This document shows, in pieces, positions 37,384-46,609 of a DNA stretch of 64,000 bases. This DNA comes from Peristeroidobacter soli (lineage in GTDB: Bacteria > Pseudomonadota > Gammaproteobacteria > Steroidobacterales > Steroidobacteraceae). The notes under the pieces are model-generated. The model saw only the letters and a program-made list of their open reading frames with translations, was not told where the DNA came from and made no database searches. Position 1 is the stretch's first letter. Each line of letters starts with the position of its first letter. Position numbers and translations under genes: made by a program. The DNA is taken from positions 1,300,803 through 1,364,802 of the forward strand of contig NZ_RYEV01000004.1 in assembly GCF_004138485.1 (NCBI RefSeq), given 5' to 3'.

Positions 37384-38859
37384 TCAATCGTTCGTCTGCG
37401 GCTGAAGCGCCGTACAGATCAACTTGATGTCCAGATATTCCTGGAGGCCGTACGCCGAGCCTTCGCGCCCCAGCCCCGACTCCTTCACGCCGCCGAACGG
37501 CGCGACCGCCGTCGAGACCGCGCCACTGTTCAAGCCCACCATGCCCACCTGCAGCGCTTCGCAGACGCGCCAGGAACGACTCACATCGCGAGTGAATACA
37601 TACGCGGCCAGTCCCGCGTCGGTATCGTTGGCGAGCCGGATCGCTTCCTGCTCGGTGGCGAAGCGCATCAGCCCGGCGACCGGGCCGAATGTTTCTTCGC
37701 TGGCGAGCAGCATCTCCGGCGACACTTCCGTCAGCACGGTCGGTTCGTGAAAGTTGCCGTGCCTGCGCGTGCCTCCCGTCAGCAGCACCGCGCCCTTCCC
37801 GAGCGCATCGGCGACGTGTCGCTCCACCTTTTCGACGGCGGCGCCGTTGATGAGCGGCCCTTGATCAGTCACGCCTTCCAGGCCGTCGCCGACGACCATC
37901 GCTGCGGCTCGTTGCGCGAGCCGTCGCGCGAATTCGTCATAGACCCGGCTCTGCACCAGAAAGCGGTTGGTACAGACGCAGGTCTGTCCGGTATTGCGAA
38001 ACTTCGACTGCAGCGCGCCTTCGACGGCGGCATCGAGATCGGCATCGTCGAAGACGATGAACGGCGCGTTGCCGCCCAGCTCGAGCGAAACGCGCTTCAC
38101 CGTGCTCATGCAGCGGGCCGCGAGCATCTTGCCGACGCCAGTTGAGCCCGTGAAAGACAGCTTGCGCACGCGTGAATCGGCGATCACCGCCGCGCCGATC
38201 GGCTGAGGATCGCCCGTCACCACGTTGAGCACACCCGCGGGCACGCCGGCCTCCTCGGCGAGCAGCGCCAATGCAAGTGCTGAGAACGGCGTCAGCTCGG
38301 AGGGCTTGAGTACGACGGAACATCCCGCCGCAATCGCCGGCGCGACTTTCCGCGTGATCATCGCGGCGGGAAAATTCCACGGTGTGATTGCAGCGACGAC
38401 ACCAACCGGCTGCTTGATCACCGTCAACCGCTTGTCGGCCTCGTGCCCGGGAATGACGTCTCCGTAGGCACGCCGCGCCTCTTCGGAAAACCATTCGACA
38501 AACGATGCCGCGTAAGCAATCTCGGCCCGCGATTCGGACAGCGGCTTGCCCTGCTCGGCGGTCATCAATCTGGCAAGGTCTTCGGCGTGCTCGACGATGA
38601 GCTCATACCAGCGCCGCAAGACGATCGACCGATTTCTGGCAGTGCTGCCGCGCCAGCGCACGAAGGCACGATGAGCCGCATCGACAGCCTGGGATGTTTC
38701 TTCCATGCCGAGGCGCGGCACTTTACCGAGCATCCCGCCCGTCGCAGGATTGCGAACCTCCAGAGAAGCGGGCCCGGCGACCCACCTGCCGTCGATGAAC
38801 GCCAGTTCGCGCAGCAGTTCAGGACGTTTGAGCGCCAGCCGAGCCCGTTCCATCGTCAT
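37384..38859 (-). CDS. NAD(P)-dependent aldehyde dehydrogenase, succinate-semialdehyde dehydrogenase type
   Basis: 491 residues. Aldehyde-dehydrogenase signatures: ITPWNFPAAMITRKVAPAIA, nucleotide site FTGSTGVGKML, catalytic Glu in LELGGNAPFIVFDDADLD, catalytic Cys in RNTGQTCVCTNRF, and EETFGPVAGLM. The general pattern is that of the GabD/SSADH family. Cytoplasmic. It lies between the second PQQ dehydrogenase and the MFS gene with short gaps, so it probably oxidises the aldehyde formed in the pathway rather than acting in GABA metabolism. Confidence 0.9.
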   Translation of the reverse strand: MTMERARLALKRPELLRELAFIDGRWVAGPASLEVRNPATGGMLGKVPRLGMEETSQAVDAAHRAFVRWRGSTARNRSIVLRRWYELIVEHAEDLARLMTAEQGKPLSESRAEIAYAASFVEWFSEEARRAYGDVIPGHEADKRLTVIKQPVGVVAAITPWNFPAAMITRKVAPAIAAGCSVVLKPSELTPFSALALALLAEEAGVPAGVLNVVTGDPQPIGAAVIADSRVRKLSFTGSTGVGKMLAARCMSTVKRVSLELGGNAPFIVFDDADLDAAVEGALQSKFRNTGQTCVCTNRFLVQSRVYDEFARRLAQRAAAMVVGDGLEGVTDQGPLINGAAVEKVERHVADALGKGAVLLTGGTRRHGNFHEPTVLTEVSPEMLLASEETFGPVAGLMRFATEQEAIRLANDTDAGLAAYVFTRDVSRSWRVCEALQVGMVGLNSGAVSTAVAPFGGVKESGLGREGSAYGLQEYLDIKLICTALQPQTND

Positions 38860-38873
38860 GTCCTCGTCTGCGA

Positions 38874-40901
38874 CTACCGCGTCTCGACCCCCTCGCCTGC
38901 GCCGCCCTTGCTCTCATAGGCATTCCAGGCTTCGTTGGTGATGTGAGCGCGCACCGCTGCGATCTGCTCGTCGGTGATGTCCGGGAACTGCGGCATGCCC
39001 AGCGGTTTCAGAATTCCGTCGCGCAGGATCTGTGGCAACAGGCGCAGCCGTGCCTCACGAATGTTTCTCAGATCCGGAATGCGGCCGTTACCGGAGGTGA
39101 CCACGTTCTGGCCGTGGCAACGGCTGCAGTTCGGGCCGTAGAACTCCTTGCCTCTGTCGGCGAGCGCGGCCGGCTGACGCTCGAGCACCGGTTTCAGAAT
39201 CACCTTCTGCGTCGGCGGCAGCACGGCATTGCCGCCCAGAGCAAACGCGAGCAGCCTCGATGGCGCGGCGTACGCCCGATCAGTTCTCGACAGACGACCT
39301 CGGGCCGAGCCGATGGCCGTGCCGTCTCCCGAAGGAACCAGAACGATCTGCTTGCCCTGGACCGTGACCGTAGCTGGACCGCCACGAATCACACTGTGAG
39401 TATCGAAGGACCACAGCTTGGTGCCATCAGTCGCGTCGTAGGCCACGAACGCTCCGCTTGGCGTTCCTTGAAACACGACGTTGCCGCCGGTCGAGAGCAC
39501 GCCACCGCTCATCGTGACCGGATGCTCGATCTCCCAGCGCTTCTTTTGCGCGATCGGATCCCAGGCGATCAACAGGCCCTTGTTCTTGAATTTCGCATCG
39601 TCGGCGAAACCATACTCGGCGTACCGCCCACCCAGCTCGTACGGCATGATGAACGCGGGAATGTAGACCAGCCCGGTCTTCGGATTGTATGAAGTCAGCT
39701 CCCACGCGTGAGCGCCGTAACCGCCCGGCTGCAGCACCATGGTCTTGCCCGGGTGCTCCCAGAAACGCAGCTCGTCCTTGAAATGCAGGGTTCCGGTTTT
39801 CGGATCGACCGGCTTGTAGCTGACGGTCGGAACGTAGTTCTTGGTCGAGATCACCGCGCCGCTCGCGGCATCCAGCACATAGAAATAGCCATTCTTCGCC
39901 GCCTGCAGCAGCACGTGCCGGTCACGGCCCTGGATCTTCAGGTCCGCCAGCTGCATGTGAGCCACGGCATCGCCCGGGTGATACACATCGCCGGTCGTCA
40001 ACTGCCGGTGCCACACGTACTCACCGCTCGCCGCCTGCACGGCGATGATCGAATTGGTGAACAGCATCTCCTTGTCCACGTATTGTTTCTCGTGGCCGTC
40101 GGTGCCGGGATTGCCCGCGCCGAAGATCAGCAGATCCGTCTTCGGATCGTAGATCATTCCCTCCCAGACGCTGCCGCTGCCGCCGCCAGGCAGATCGCTC
40201 CAGTAGCGGTCCCCCCAGGTCCTGGCGGCCAACTCCATTTGTTTGTTCTCGAACGGCCTGGCGGGATCGCCCGGCACGGTATAGAAGCGCCACAGCTCCT
40301 TGCCGGTTTTCGCATCGAACGCGATTGCATGTCCGCGGCCAGTGCCGCTCTGCATGTTGTTGATGCCGACGAAGACCTTGCCCGCACCGACGCGCGGCGC
40401 GGAGTTCGATCCATAATTTCCCGATGGATCGCAGATCTCGGCGCGCCAGCGCTGCTCGCCGGTCTTGCGATTGATACCGAACAACGAGCAGCCGCCGGAG
40501 ATATAGACGTTGTCGTCGTCGATGCCCAGGCCGCGGTTGGTGCTGGCTTGATGGGCGGCCCTCAGGCTGTAACGTTCCAAGCCGAGATTGGGAACGAAAC
40601 TCCACAGGGTCTTGCCGGTAACGATGTCGGTCGCCACGGCCGAGCCATAAGGTCCGCCTTGATAGACCGCGTTGTCCGCCACCAATGGATTGCCGACCAG
40701 ACCTTCGCCGATGGGCAGGTCGGAGTACCAGAGCAAGCCCAGCGACGCTACGTTTTTACTGTCGATCTGAGCGAGCGCGCTGTATTGATTGCTCTGCGGG
40801 CTGCCCCCCAGATATTTCCAATCGGTTTCCGCGGCGCCGGCGGGTACTGCCGCAACCACTCCGAGTATCGCCAGCGCGGCCGCTTCTTTCAGATACATCA
40901 T
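38874..40901 (-). CDS. PQQ-dependent dehydrogenase with C-terminal cytochrome c domain (2)
   Basis: 675 residues from ATG 40901 (GGAGAG 5 bases upstream). Signal peptide, quinoprotein propeller (W-motifs GKTLWSFV, GKELWRFYTVPGDP, GEYVWHRQ) and a haem site CSRCH at 592-596. Clearly homologous to the enzyme at 31-33 kb but well diverged. The vicinal Cys pair is again absent; the two single Cys (138 and 157) recur at the same 19-residue spacing. The usual catalytic Asp block GDNLFTN reads KEMLFTN (Glu278). Periplasmic; it may have a different substrate or altered chemistry from copy 1. Confidence 0.86.
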   Translation of the reverse strand: MMYLKEAAALAILGVVAAVPAGAAETDWKYLGGSPQSNQYSALAQIDSKNVASLGLLWYSDLPIGEGLVGNPLVADNAVYQGGPYGSAVATDIVTGKTLWSFVPNLGLERYSLRAAHQASTNRGLGIDDDNVYISGGCSLFGINRKTGEQRWRAEICDPSGNYGSNSAPRVGAGKVFVGINNMQSGTGRGHAIAFDAKTGKELWRFYTVPGDPARPFENKQMELAARTWGDRYWSDLPGGGSGSVWEGMIYDPKTDLLIFGAGNPGTDGHEKQYVDKEMLFTNSIIAVQAASGEYVWHRQLTTGDVYHPGDAVAHMQLADLKIQGRDRHVLLQAAKNGYFYVLDAASGAVISTKNYVPTVSYKPVDPKTGTLHFKDELRFWEHPGKTMVLQPGGYGAHAWELTSYNPKTGLVYIPAFIMPYELGGRYAEYGFADDAKFKNKGLLIAWDPIAQKKRWEIEHPVTMSGGVLSTGGNVVFQGTPSGAFVAYDATDGTKLWSFDTHSVIRGGPATVTVQGKQIVLVPSGDGTAIGSARGRLSRTDRAYAAPSRLLAFALGGNAVLPPTQKVILKPVLERQPAALADRGKEFYGPNCSRCHGQNVVTSGNGRIPDLRNIREARLRLLPQILRDGILKPLGMPQFPDITDEQIAAVRAHITNEAWNAYESKGGAGEGVETR

Positions 40902-41015
40902 CGGCACTCTCCAGTCTTCGTGACCTGCGCCGGTGATGGACCGGCGCCATGGAGTGTGCACTGTGAATACGATGCAAGAGGAGTTGTCGAAGTGATCTCG
41001 AATGGTGTTGAACCG

Positions 41016-42014
41016 TCACCATTCGCGGGCCGGGTGCAGGAACGCCACCTCGGCGGAACTATCTTCGTTGGTCAGCGGGCAGACGCCGGCCGTCATGCGC
41101 TTCAACCAATGTCTGAATCGAACGGTCGTGGACGACTGCCAGCGATCCGCGCGAGCAGCGAATACATAGGACCCGAGCGCGATGGATTTGCTCCTGCCGC
41201 CGAAGACATCGATCAGCCTGCCGGCCTCCAGATCGTCGCCGAGCAGAAACGGATTGGCGAGTGCAATGCCTTGTCCGCGACGCGACGCCTCGACAGTGAG
41301 ATGTGCATGCCACAAACGCGGGCCCTGCAATTGATCCGGCACGATCACGTCGTGCGCGGACAGCCAGCTCTGCCACTGACGAGGATTCTCCTCGTGCAGC
41401 AGCGGCGCACGTAGCAGATCTTGCGGCTGACTGATCCACGAGAGTGTCGCAAGGCACTCGGGACTGGTCACCGCGACCACCGGCGGCCTCGCGATTTCGA
41501 AACGCCGCAAGCCGTCGCAGACGGTTGCCGAGGAAATCGCTTCGCTGCCGATCACGTAACGAATGTCGATGTCCGCCTCGTACCGGGTGAAGTCGGGGCT
41601 GGTGTCCGTAGGGCGCAATTCCAACTCGATCTCGGGATTGGCCACCTGGAACAACTGCAATCGGGCGGTCAGCCAGGCGCTCGCGAATCCTGGAACGCAC
41701 CAGATGCGCAGCGACCGGTCCGTACTCTGACTCAGCAGCTCTTTGCCTGCATCGCCAATCTCGGCCAGCGCGGCTGCCACGCGAGCGTGATATCGCTGTC
41801 CTTGCGGGGTCAACACGGTGCTGCCGCGAGCACGATCGAGCAAGCGGACACCGCACCAGTCCTCGAGGGCTCGCAAGTGACGACTGATGACGGCGTGATC
41901 GATACGCAGCGTCTGAGCGGCCCGGCGGATTCCACACAGCCGGCCGACTGCTTCGAAGGCGCGGAGCGCCGCGAATGGCGGCAGTTCGTTCCGATCTTCA
42001 CTGGGATTGAGCAC
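41016..42014 (-). CDS. LysR-family regulator (GcvA-like)
   Basis: 332 residues from GTG 42014 with GGGGGA before it. N-terminal winged helix LRAFEAVGRLCGIRRAAQTL, then HAVISRHLRALEDWCGVRLL; substrate-binding domain similar to the GcvA/AmpR group (WLTARLQLFQVANPEIELEL). Same strand as its neighbours rather than divergent, placed between the STN receptor and PQQ dehydrogenase 2, so it probably controls the catabolic cluster. Confidence 0.88.
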   Translation of the reverse strand: MLNPSEDRNELPPFAALRAFEAVGRLCGIRRAAQTLRIDHAVISRHLRALEDWCGVRLLDRARGSTVLTPQGQRYHARVAAALAEIGDAGKELLSQSTDRSLRIWCVPGFASAWLTARLQLFQVANPEIELELRPTDTSPDFTRYEADIDIRYVIGSEAISSATVCDGLRRFEIARPPVVAVTSPECLATLSWISQPQDLLRAPLLHEENPRQWQSWLSAHDVIVPDQLQGPRLWHAHLTVEASRRGQGIALANPFLLGDDLEAGRLIDVFGGRSKSIALGSYVFAARADRWQSSTTVRFRHWLKRMTAGVCPLTNEDSSAEVAFLHPAREW

Positions 42015-42029
42015 GCGGTTCCCCCTTCC

Positions 42030-44774
42030 TCAATATCTGTAGACGACCGTCACGCCAAGAGTGCGCGGACGCCACGTCGAGACCTGATAAAAGTCGCTCT
42101 GTGTCGACGAGGTCCTGCTCAGGAGCGGCGCCGAGTCCAGCAGGTTGTCGACAAACACCGAAACGTCGTACGAGCCGAAATCCATACCGCCCCGCAGCCG
42201 CACCATGTGCGTCTCGGGCAGATACGGGAAGGGGGGATTGGCCAGATACTGAGTGGTGGTCGGATCCTGGGTCGGCAACCGATCGCTGCGCCGACTGCTG
42301 TACTCGTAAGCCGCCCTCACGTAGCTGGCGTTGTCGAACGCAAAAAAATTGTAGGTCACTCCGAGCGCCGCCTTGAACGGCACCACGTTCGGCAGCGAGT
42401 TGCCGTCGCTGATCAGCACACTCGCGTCCGACTCGGCCGACGACATCACCTGCGCCGTGTACTCGGAGCTCATGTATCCGAGCGAAAGATCGATGAGCAG
42501 ATCGGGGACCGGCACCGCTTGCAACATCATGTCGACGCCCTTGGCGCGCGCCTCGCCGAAGTTGCCGATATAGGAGCCGCCGCAGGCCACCAGCGTGTTG
42601 GACTGCTGGATACCGCTCCAGTCGATCACATAGGCACTCACGTCGTAGGCGACCCGTCCATCGATCAGCTTGCCCTTGGCGCCGAGGTCGTAGCTCCAGA
42701 CGTAGTCGGAATCGTAGGCAGCCACGTCGCCGAGTCCCAGGTCCCTGATGTTCTGCGCGCAACGATCGAGAACCGCCGCGCTGTTCGCACCGCCGCCACG
42801 AAAGCCTTTGCCTGCGTTCGCATACATCATCAGCTCGTCGGTGGCGCGATAGGTGAGATTGAAACGCGGCGTCACCGGAAACTCTTTGGTCTTGCCGCCG
42901 CTATACGTCCAACCCGCCTGCGTATTGCTGGCGCGCGCGGCATCGAATTCGAACTTCATTTCCGAATAGCGCAGGCCCGCGCTGAGCGACAGCCGGTCGG
43001 TCATCTTCCACGTCGCATCCGCGAAGGCCGCTTTCTGGTTCTCCCAGACCCAGGTGTCGGTGACGTAGCTGTATTTGCCGTCGAACAATGGGAAACCGAA
43101 ACGCTGCAACACCGTCTGACCGAACAGGCGTCGATACAGGCGGTCGTAGTCGGCCACGCCGTCCATGCTCACGCCCGATTCGCCCTGCTCCATGTTTCGT
43201 TGCTCGGCGTCGCTGAAGTACAGGCCCAGCACCCAGGTGAAGCGCGCGCCCGGATTCGACGATTGCAGGCGCAACTCCTGCGTGAAGTTGCGCTGATCGT
43301 TGGTGAACCTGCCCGGTGAGTTGAAGTACGGCACGCCCACCGCATCGTCCGGCCCCAGCCGCGTCAGCAACGGAAAGCCGAAATTGAACTGCAGGTTCGA
43401 CAGACGCCAGATGCCGGCGTCGTTGACCATCAGTCCATCGCGCTCGAACCACGCGGTGTTCGACACCAGCTGATAGTCGCCCAATCGATACTCGACCCTC
43501 AGGCCGGGCAGCGTGAACCGATCCTCGTTGGTGTTCGCAATGTTGTTGGCATACTTGAAGCGATGCCCGCCGAAATCCGACCAGAACTGCGCCATGACGC
43601 TCGAGTTGGCGGTGCGCTGGTCCTGATGGAACACGCTGGGCGTGATGGACAGTCCTTCGATGGGCATCCAGGTCAGCGCCGCGCGATAGACGCTGGTCTG
43701 CACGGAGTTGGCGTCGTCTTCGCGCAGCCGGCCCGTGTTGTAGTCGATCCAGTCGACCCAGCCGCCCTCGTCGCGATTGAACGCACCGATACGAAAGCCC
43801 AGCTTGTCTCGAACGATCGGCCCGCCGACGGCGAAGCCGGCTTCGTACATCGGTGAGCCCGCTTCGGTGAACGCCACCTCGCCGCGGCCATACATATGAT
43901 AAGAATCGAGACTGGGCTGAGGCGTGATGAAGCGTACCGTGCCACCCTGTGAGCCGGCGCCATACAGCGTTCCCTGCGGACCGCGCAGCACCTCGATGCG
44001 CTCCAGGTCGAACACTGCCGGCAGCACCGCCGCCGGTGCGCTACCGAACTGGCGAATGTGCACCGGAGCGTCGTCGATGTAGACGCCGGTCGTCGCGGCA
44101 CCCGCGGTCGAAGAAATGCCGCGGATCGCGATGAGATTATTGGTACTGCTGAACGTCACACCCGGCGTGAGCTGAGCAACGCCGGAGAAATCCTTGACAC
44201 CGGCCAGGTCCAGCGCCTTGCGGTCGTACGCCGAAATGCTGATCGGCACATCGCGCACCGACTCGGTGAAACGCCGCGAGGTCACGATCACCTCGGTAAT
44301 CAAGCTCATGGCGCCGTTGGACGTCTGCGATGTACCGGCTGCAGTCGGACTGGCGGTCTTGGCGGCTTCGACCTGCGGCATGCTGAAGGTCGACCAGGTG
44401 CCGTTGGAGATCGGTTCGGTTCGGGTGGTGAATGTCTTCTCACGCGGCACGGCCGAGGCACTGGTCACCGCGATCGGCAGGATGCTGACCGTCTCCCGAT
44501 CGATATAGCGGAACGTCAGACCGGTGCCATCGAGCAGCAACAGCAGCGCTTCATCCACGGTCAAATTGCCACGAGCGCCCTGGGTTTGCAGCCGGCTCAC
44601 ATCCTCGTTGACGAAAATGATATGAATCCGGCGGTCCGCCGACAGCGTGCGCAACGCTGCCATGAGCCCGCCGGCCTGGATGCTGGTATTCGTTCTGACC
44701 GCCTTGCTTTCCTCCGCTACCGATAGAGTGACCACCGACAGGCACACTATTGCCAAGGCAACGGCGCTGCGCAT
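42030..44774 (-). CDS. TonB-dependent receptor (2) with N-terminal STN signalling domain
   Basis: 914 residues. Signal peptide, then an STN domain (about 30-100: AGGLMAALRTLSADRRIHII...GNLTVDEALLLLLDGTGLTF), a Thr/Ser/Ala linker, and plug and barrel nearly identical to the receptor at 33-35.6 kb (DVPISISAYD, RIEVLRGPQGTLYG, LFGQTVLQRFGFPLF, ending VTVVYRY). The STN domain contacts a FecR-type protein, and fecR/fecI homologues follow directly upstream. So this receptor both imports and senses its ligand. AGGGGGAG precedes the ATG. Confidence 0.93.
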   Translation of the reverse strand: MRSAVALAIVCLSVVTLSVAEESKAVRTNTSIQAGGLMAALRTLSADRRIHIIFVNEDVSRLQTQGARGNLTVDEALLLLLDGTGLTFRYIDRETVSILPIAVTSASAVPREKTFTTRTEPISNGTWSTFSMPQVEAAKTASPTAAGTSQTSNGAMSLITEVIVTSRRFTESVRDVPISISAYDRKALDLAGVKDFSGVAQLTPGVTFSSTNNLIAIRGISSTAGAATTGVYIDDAPVHIRQFGSAPAAVLPAVFDLERIEVLRGPQGTLYGAGSQGGTVRFITPQPSLDSYHMYGRGEVAFTEAGSPMYEAGFAVGGPIVRDKLGFRIGAFNRDEGGWVDWIDYNTGRLREDDANSVQTSVYRAALTWMPIEGLSITPSVFHQDQRTANSSVMAQFWSDFGGHRFKYANNIANTNEDRFTLPGLRVEYRLGDYQLVSNTAWFERDGLMVNDAGIWRLSNLQFNFGFPLLTRLGPDDAVGVPYFNSPGRFTNDQRNFTQELRLQSSNPGARFTWVLGLYFSDAEQRNMEQGESGVSMDGVADYDRLYRRLFGQTVLQRFGFPLFDGKYSYVTDTWVWENQKAAFADATWKMTDRLSLSAGLRYSEMKFEFDAARASNTQAGWTYSGGKTKEFPVTPRFNLTYRATDELMMYANAGKGFRGGGANSAAVLDRCAQNIRDLGLGDVAAYDSDYVWSYDLGAKGKLIDGRVAYDVSAYVIDWSGIQQSNTLVACGGSYIGNFGEARAKGVDMMLQAVPVPDLLIDLSLGYMSSEYTAQVMSSAESDASVLISDGNSLPNVVPFKAALGVTYNFFAFDNASYVRAAYEYSSRRSDRLPTQDPTTTQYLANPPFPYLPETHMVRLRGGMDFGSYDVSVFVDNLLDSAPLLSRTSSTQSDFYQVSTWRPRTLGVTVVYRY

Positions 44775-44876
44775 GAAGACTCCCCCTGGCCTCGATCAGG
44801 CTCATATGGCCACCGGTCGTACTCGCCGATGGCTTCGTGGGCTATGAGCGCGCCGGTATCGAAAAGGAAACCGGCG

Positions 44877-45977
44877 TCAGAAAATTTTTTTCGGCTCCCC
44901 CGCCGGGCTGGCATGCTCGCGGCCGGACAGCTCGATATCCTGTCCTGCGCTGTCCACGACCACGCCGAAGCGCTGGCGCAGGAATTCGATCACGCGACTG
45001 GAATCGGTCGACGGAAATACGCCACTGACATGGAAGTCGAACAGATCGGGATCGCGAATCACCAGCTGCCGGCGGTTGTAGCGATTGAACTCCTCGACCA
45101 CCTCGCGCAATGGCGTCGACTCGAACACCAGCTTCTTTTCGGTCCACGCCGTGGCGATGAACGTGTCGACCGCCGCCGGCGGCGCAACTTCGATGGGCGA
45201 GACGATGGTTTGCTCACCGGCCCCGAGCATCAGCTGCTCCAGGCCACCGCCGCGCGTCGGTCTCTGATTGGGATTGACCGCGACGCGACCTTCCACCACG
45301 GTCACCACGGTCCCGGCTCGTTTGCGATAGACATCGAAGCGCGTGCCGACGGCACGCACGTGAGTGTCGTTGGTGGTGACTACGAACGGCCGCTCTGGGT
45401 TCTTGGCGACGGTGAAGAGTGCCTGCCCCTCGACCAGATCCACCGAGCGCGAGTTTTCCGTGAAACGCACGCGCAATCGCGACCGTGCGTTCAGCTCGAC
45501 CATCGAGCCGTCTTCCAGCGTGATCGATCGTTGCTCGCCGATTCCCGTCGTGTAGACGGAGGCGACATAGCTGGAGTACCAGGTGACAAATCCCGCGCCC
45601 GCCGCGACAACGACCGAAGCGGCGGCCAGCCAGACCCGCTTGACCGAACGCTTCGTAACGACAGGCCCGGCGTTTGGCTCGGCGGCGGGCCGATCATGAG
45701 CCACAGTGCCTAGATGGAAGATGTTCTGTTCTGCCCGCGCGCGCGCGATCAGCCCCTCCGTATCGAGCATCGACCACTTCTGGTACGCACCGGCATCCTC
45801 CCAGAATGCCGAGACCTGCAGGAACGCGCGCACACACTCCGGCGAACGGCGCAGCCAGGCATTGAACGCCTCACGGCCGGCCGCGTCGACCTGGTTCTCG
45901 TTGAAATCGATGAACCAGGCATTGGCCTCGTCCAGGAGCTCGCCGCTGAGTTTTGCAATCCGCTTGTCCATCGGCAT
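44877..45977 (-). CDS. FecR-family anti-sigma regulator
   Basis: 366 residues. Cytoplasmic DUF4880-type N-terminus (ANAWFIDFNENQVDAAGREA, FNAWLRRSPEC), one membrane helix (about 116-136) and the periplasmic FecR domain (TGIGEQRSITLEDGSMVELN, VEGQALFTVAKNPERPFVV) with a C-terminal STN-like module (TPLREVVEEFNRYNRRQLVI). It relays the state of the STN receptor to the sigma factor encoded 2 bases upstream. Confidence 0.93.
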   Translation of the reverse strand: MPMDKRIAKLSGELLDEANAWFIDFNENQVDAAGREAFNAWLRRSPECVRAFLQVSAFWEDAGAYQKWSMLDTEGLIARARAEQNIFHLGTVAHDRPAAEPNAGPVVTKRSVKRVWLAAASVVVAAGAGFVTWYSSYVASVYTTGIGEQRSITLEDGSMVELNARSRLRVRFTENSRSVDLVEGQALFTVAKNPERPFVVTTNDTHVRAVGTRFDVYRKRAGTVVTVVEGRVAVNPNQRPTRGGGLEQLMLGAGEQTIVSPIEVAPPAAVDTFIATAWTEKKLVFESTPLREVVEEFNRYNRRQLVIRDPDLFDFHVSGVFPSTDSSRVIEFLRQRFGVVVDSAGQDIELSGREHASPAGEPKKIF

Positions 45978-45979
45978 TC

Positions 45980-46522
45980 CTATTGCATTTCCTGCAAGCG
46001 CTGTTGGCAGTACGTCATGGCTTTCACCAGATATTTCCTGGCCATGGCCCTCGAGACCCCCAAGCGCTGGCCGATCTGTTCGAGGGTCGCTCCTTCGTAG
46101 CGATACATGAGCAGCGTCGCATAGGCTCGCGGCGAGAGTTGCTCCAACCCCCGATCGATCTCCTCGAACTGCTCTTCGAGCTGCGCGACCGCCGCCGGAT
46201 CGCCATCGGCGGAGGCTGCGATATCCGCACCGATGTCCAGCGGTGCCACCACTTGCGCCATGGCCGCCTGTCGCAGCGTGTACTGATGAAGCACATGGCT
46301 GGCGATGGTGTAGAGATACGCTCTTGGGTTGCGGATCGATTCATGGTCGGGAATACGTAGGAGCCGCAAAAACACCTCCTGAACCAGGTCGCCCACATCC
46401 GCGCTGGCGTGGCGCATGCGGGCGGCGAGGAAACGGCGCAGGGCACGGCCGTGGTCCTCCTCCATAGCCACGACGAATTGACGACTGCTGTTGGTGTCCA
46501 AATTGAACGGGTCTCCAGGCAT
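45980..46522 (-). CDS. ECF sigma factor, FecI-like
   Basis: 180 residues. Region 2 (VGDLVQEVFLRLLRIPDHES, RNPRAYLYTIASHVLHQY) and region 4 (LSPRAYATLLMYRYEGATLE, QIGQRLGVSRAMARKYLV) of extracytoplasmic-function sigma factors, FecI type. AAGGGG before the ATG. It should be activated through the adjacent FecR when the STN receptor binds ligand, and transcribe the receptor genes. Confidence 0.94.
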   Translation of the reverse strand: MPGDPFNLDTNSSRQFVVAMEEDHGRALRRFLAARMRHASADVGDLVQEVFLRLLRIPDHESIRNPRAYLYTIASHVLHQYTLRQAAMAQVVAPLDIGADIAASADGDPAAVAQLEEQFEEIDRGLEQLSPRAYATLLMYRYEGATLEQIGQRLGVSRAMARKYLVKAMTYCQQRLQEMQ

Positions 46523-46529
46523 CAGCCCC

Positions 46530-46590
46530 TTTTGCCGCCTTAGAGCGCCCGGCGAGGCAAAAAGAAACCTGGTTTCAAAAAAAAGAAGGC
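46530..46590. promoter_or_regulatory. Inverted repeat upstream of the FecI-like gene
   Basis: TTTTGCCGCC and GGCGAGGCAAAA (about 46529-46564) form an imperfect inverted repeat just upstream of the sigma gene, next to A-rich tracts. It could be the terminator of the upstream minus-strand gene or an operator. Confidence 0.35.
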
Positions 46591-46609
46591 GCGAATGACG
46601 CCGGACGCT

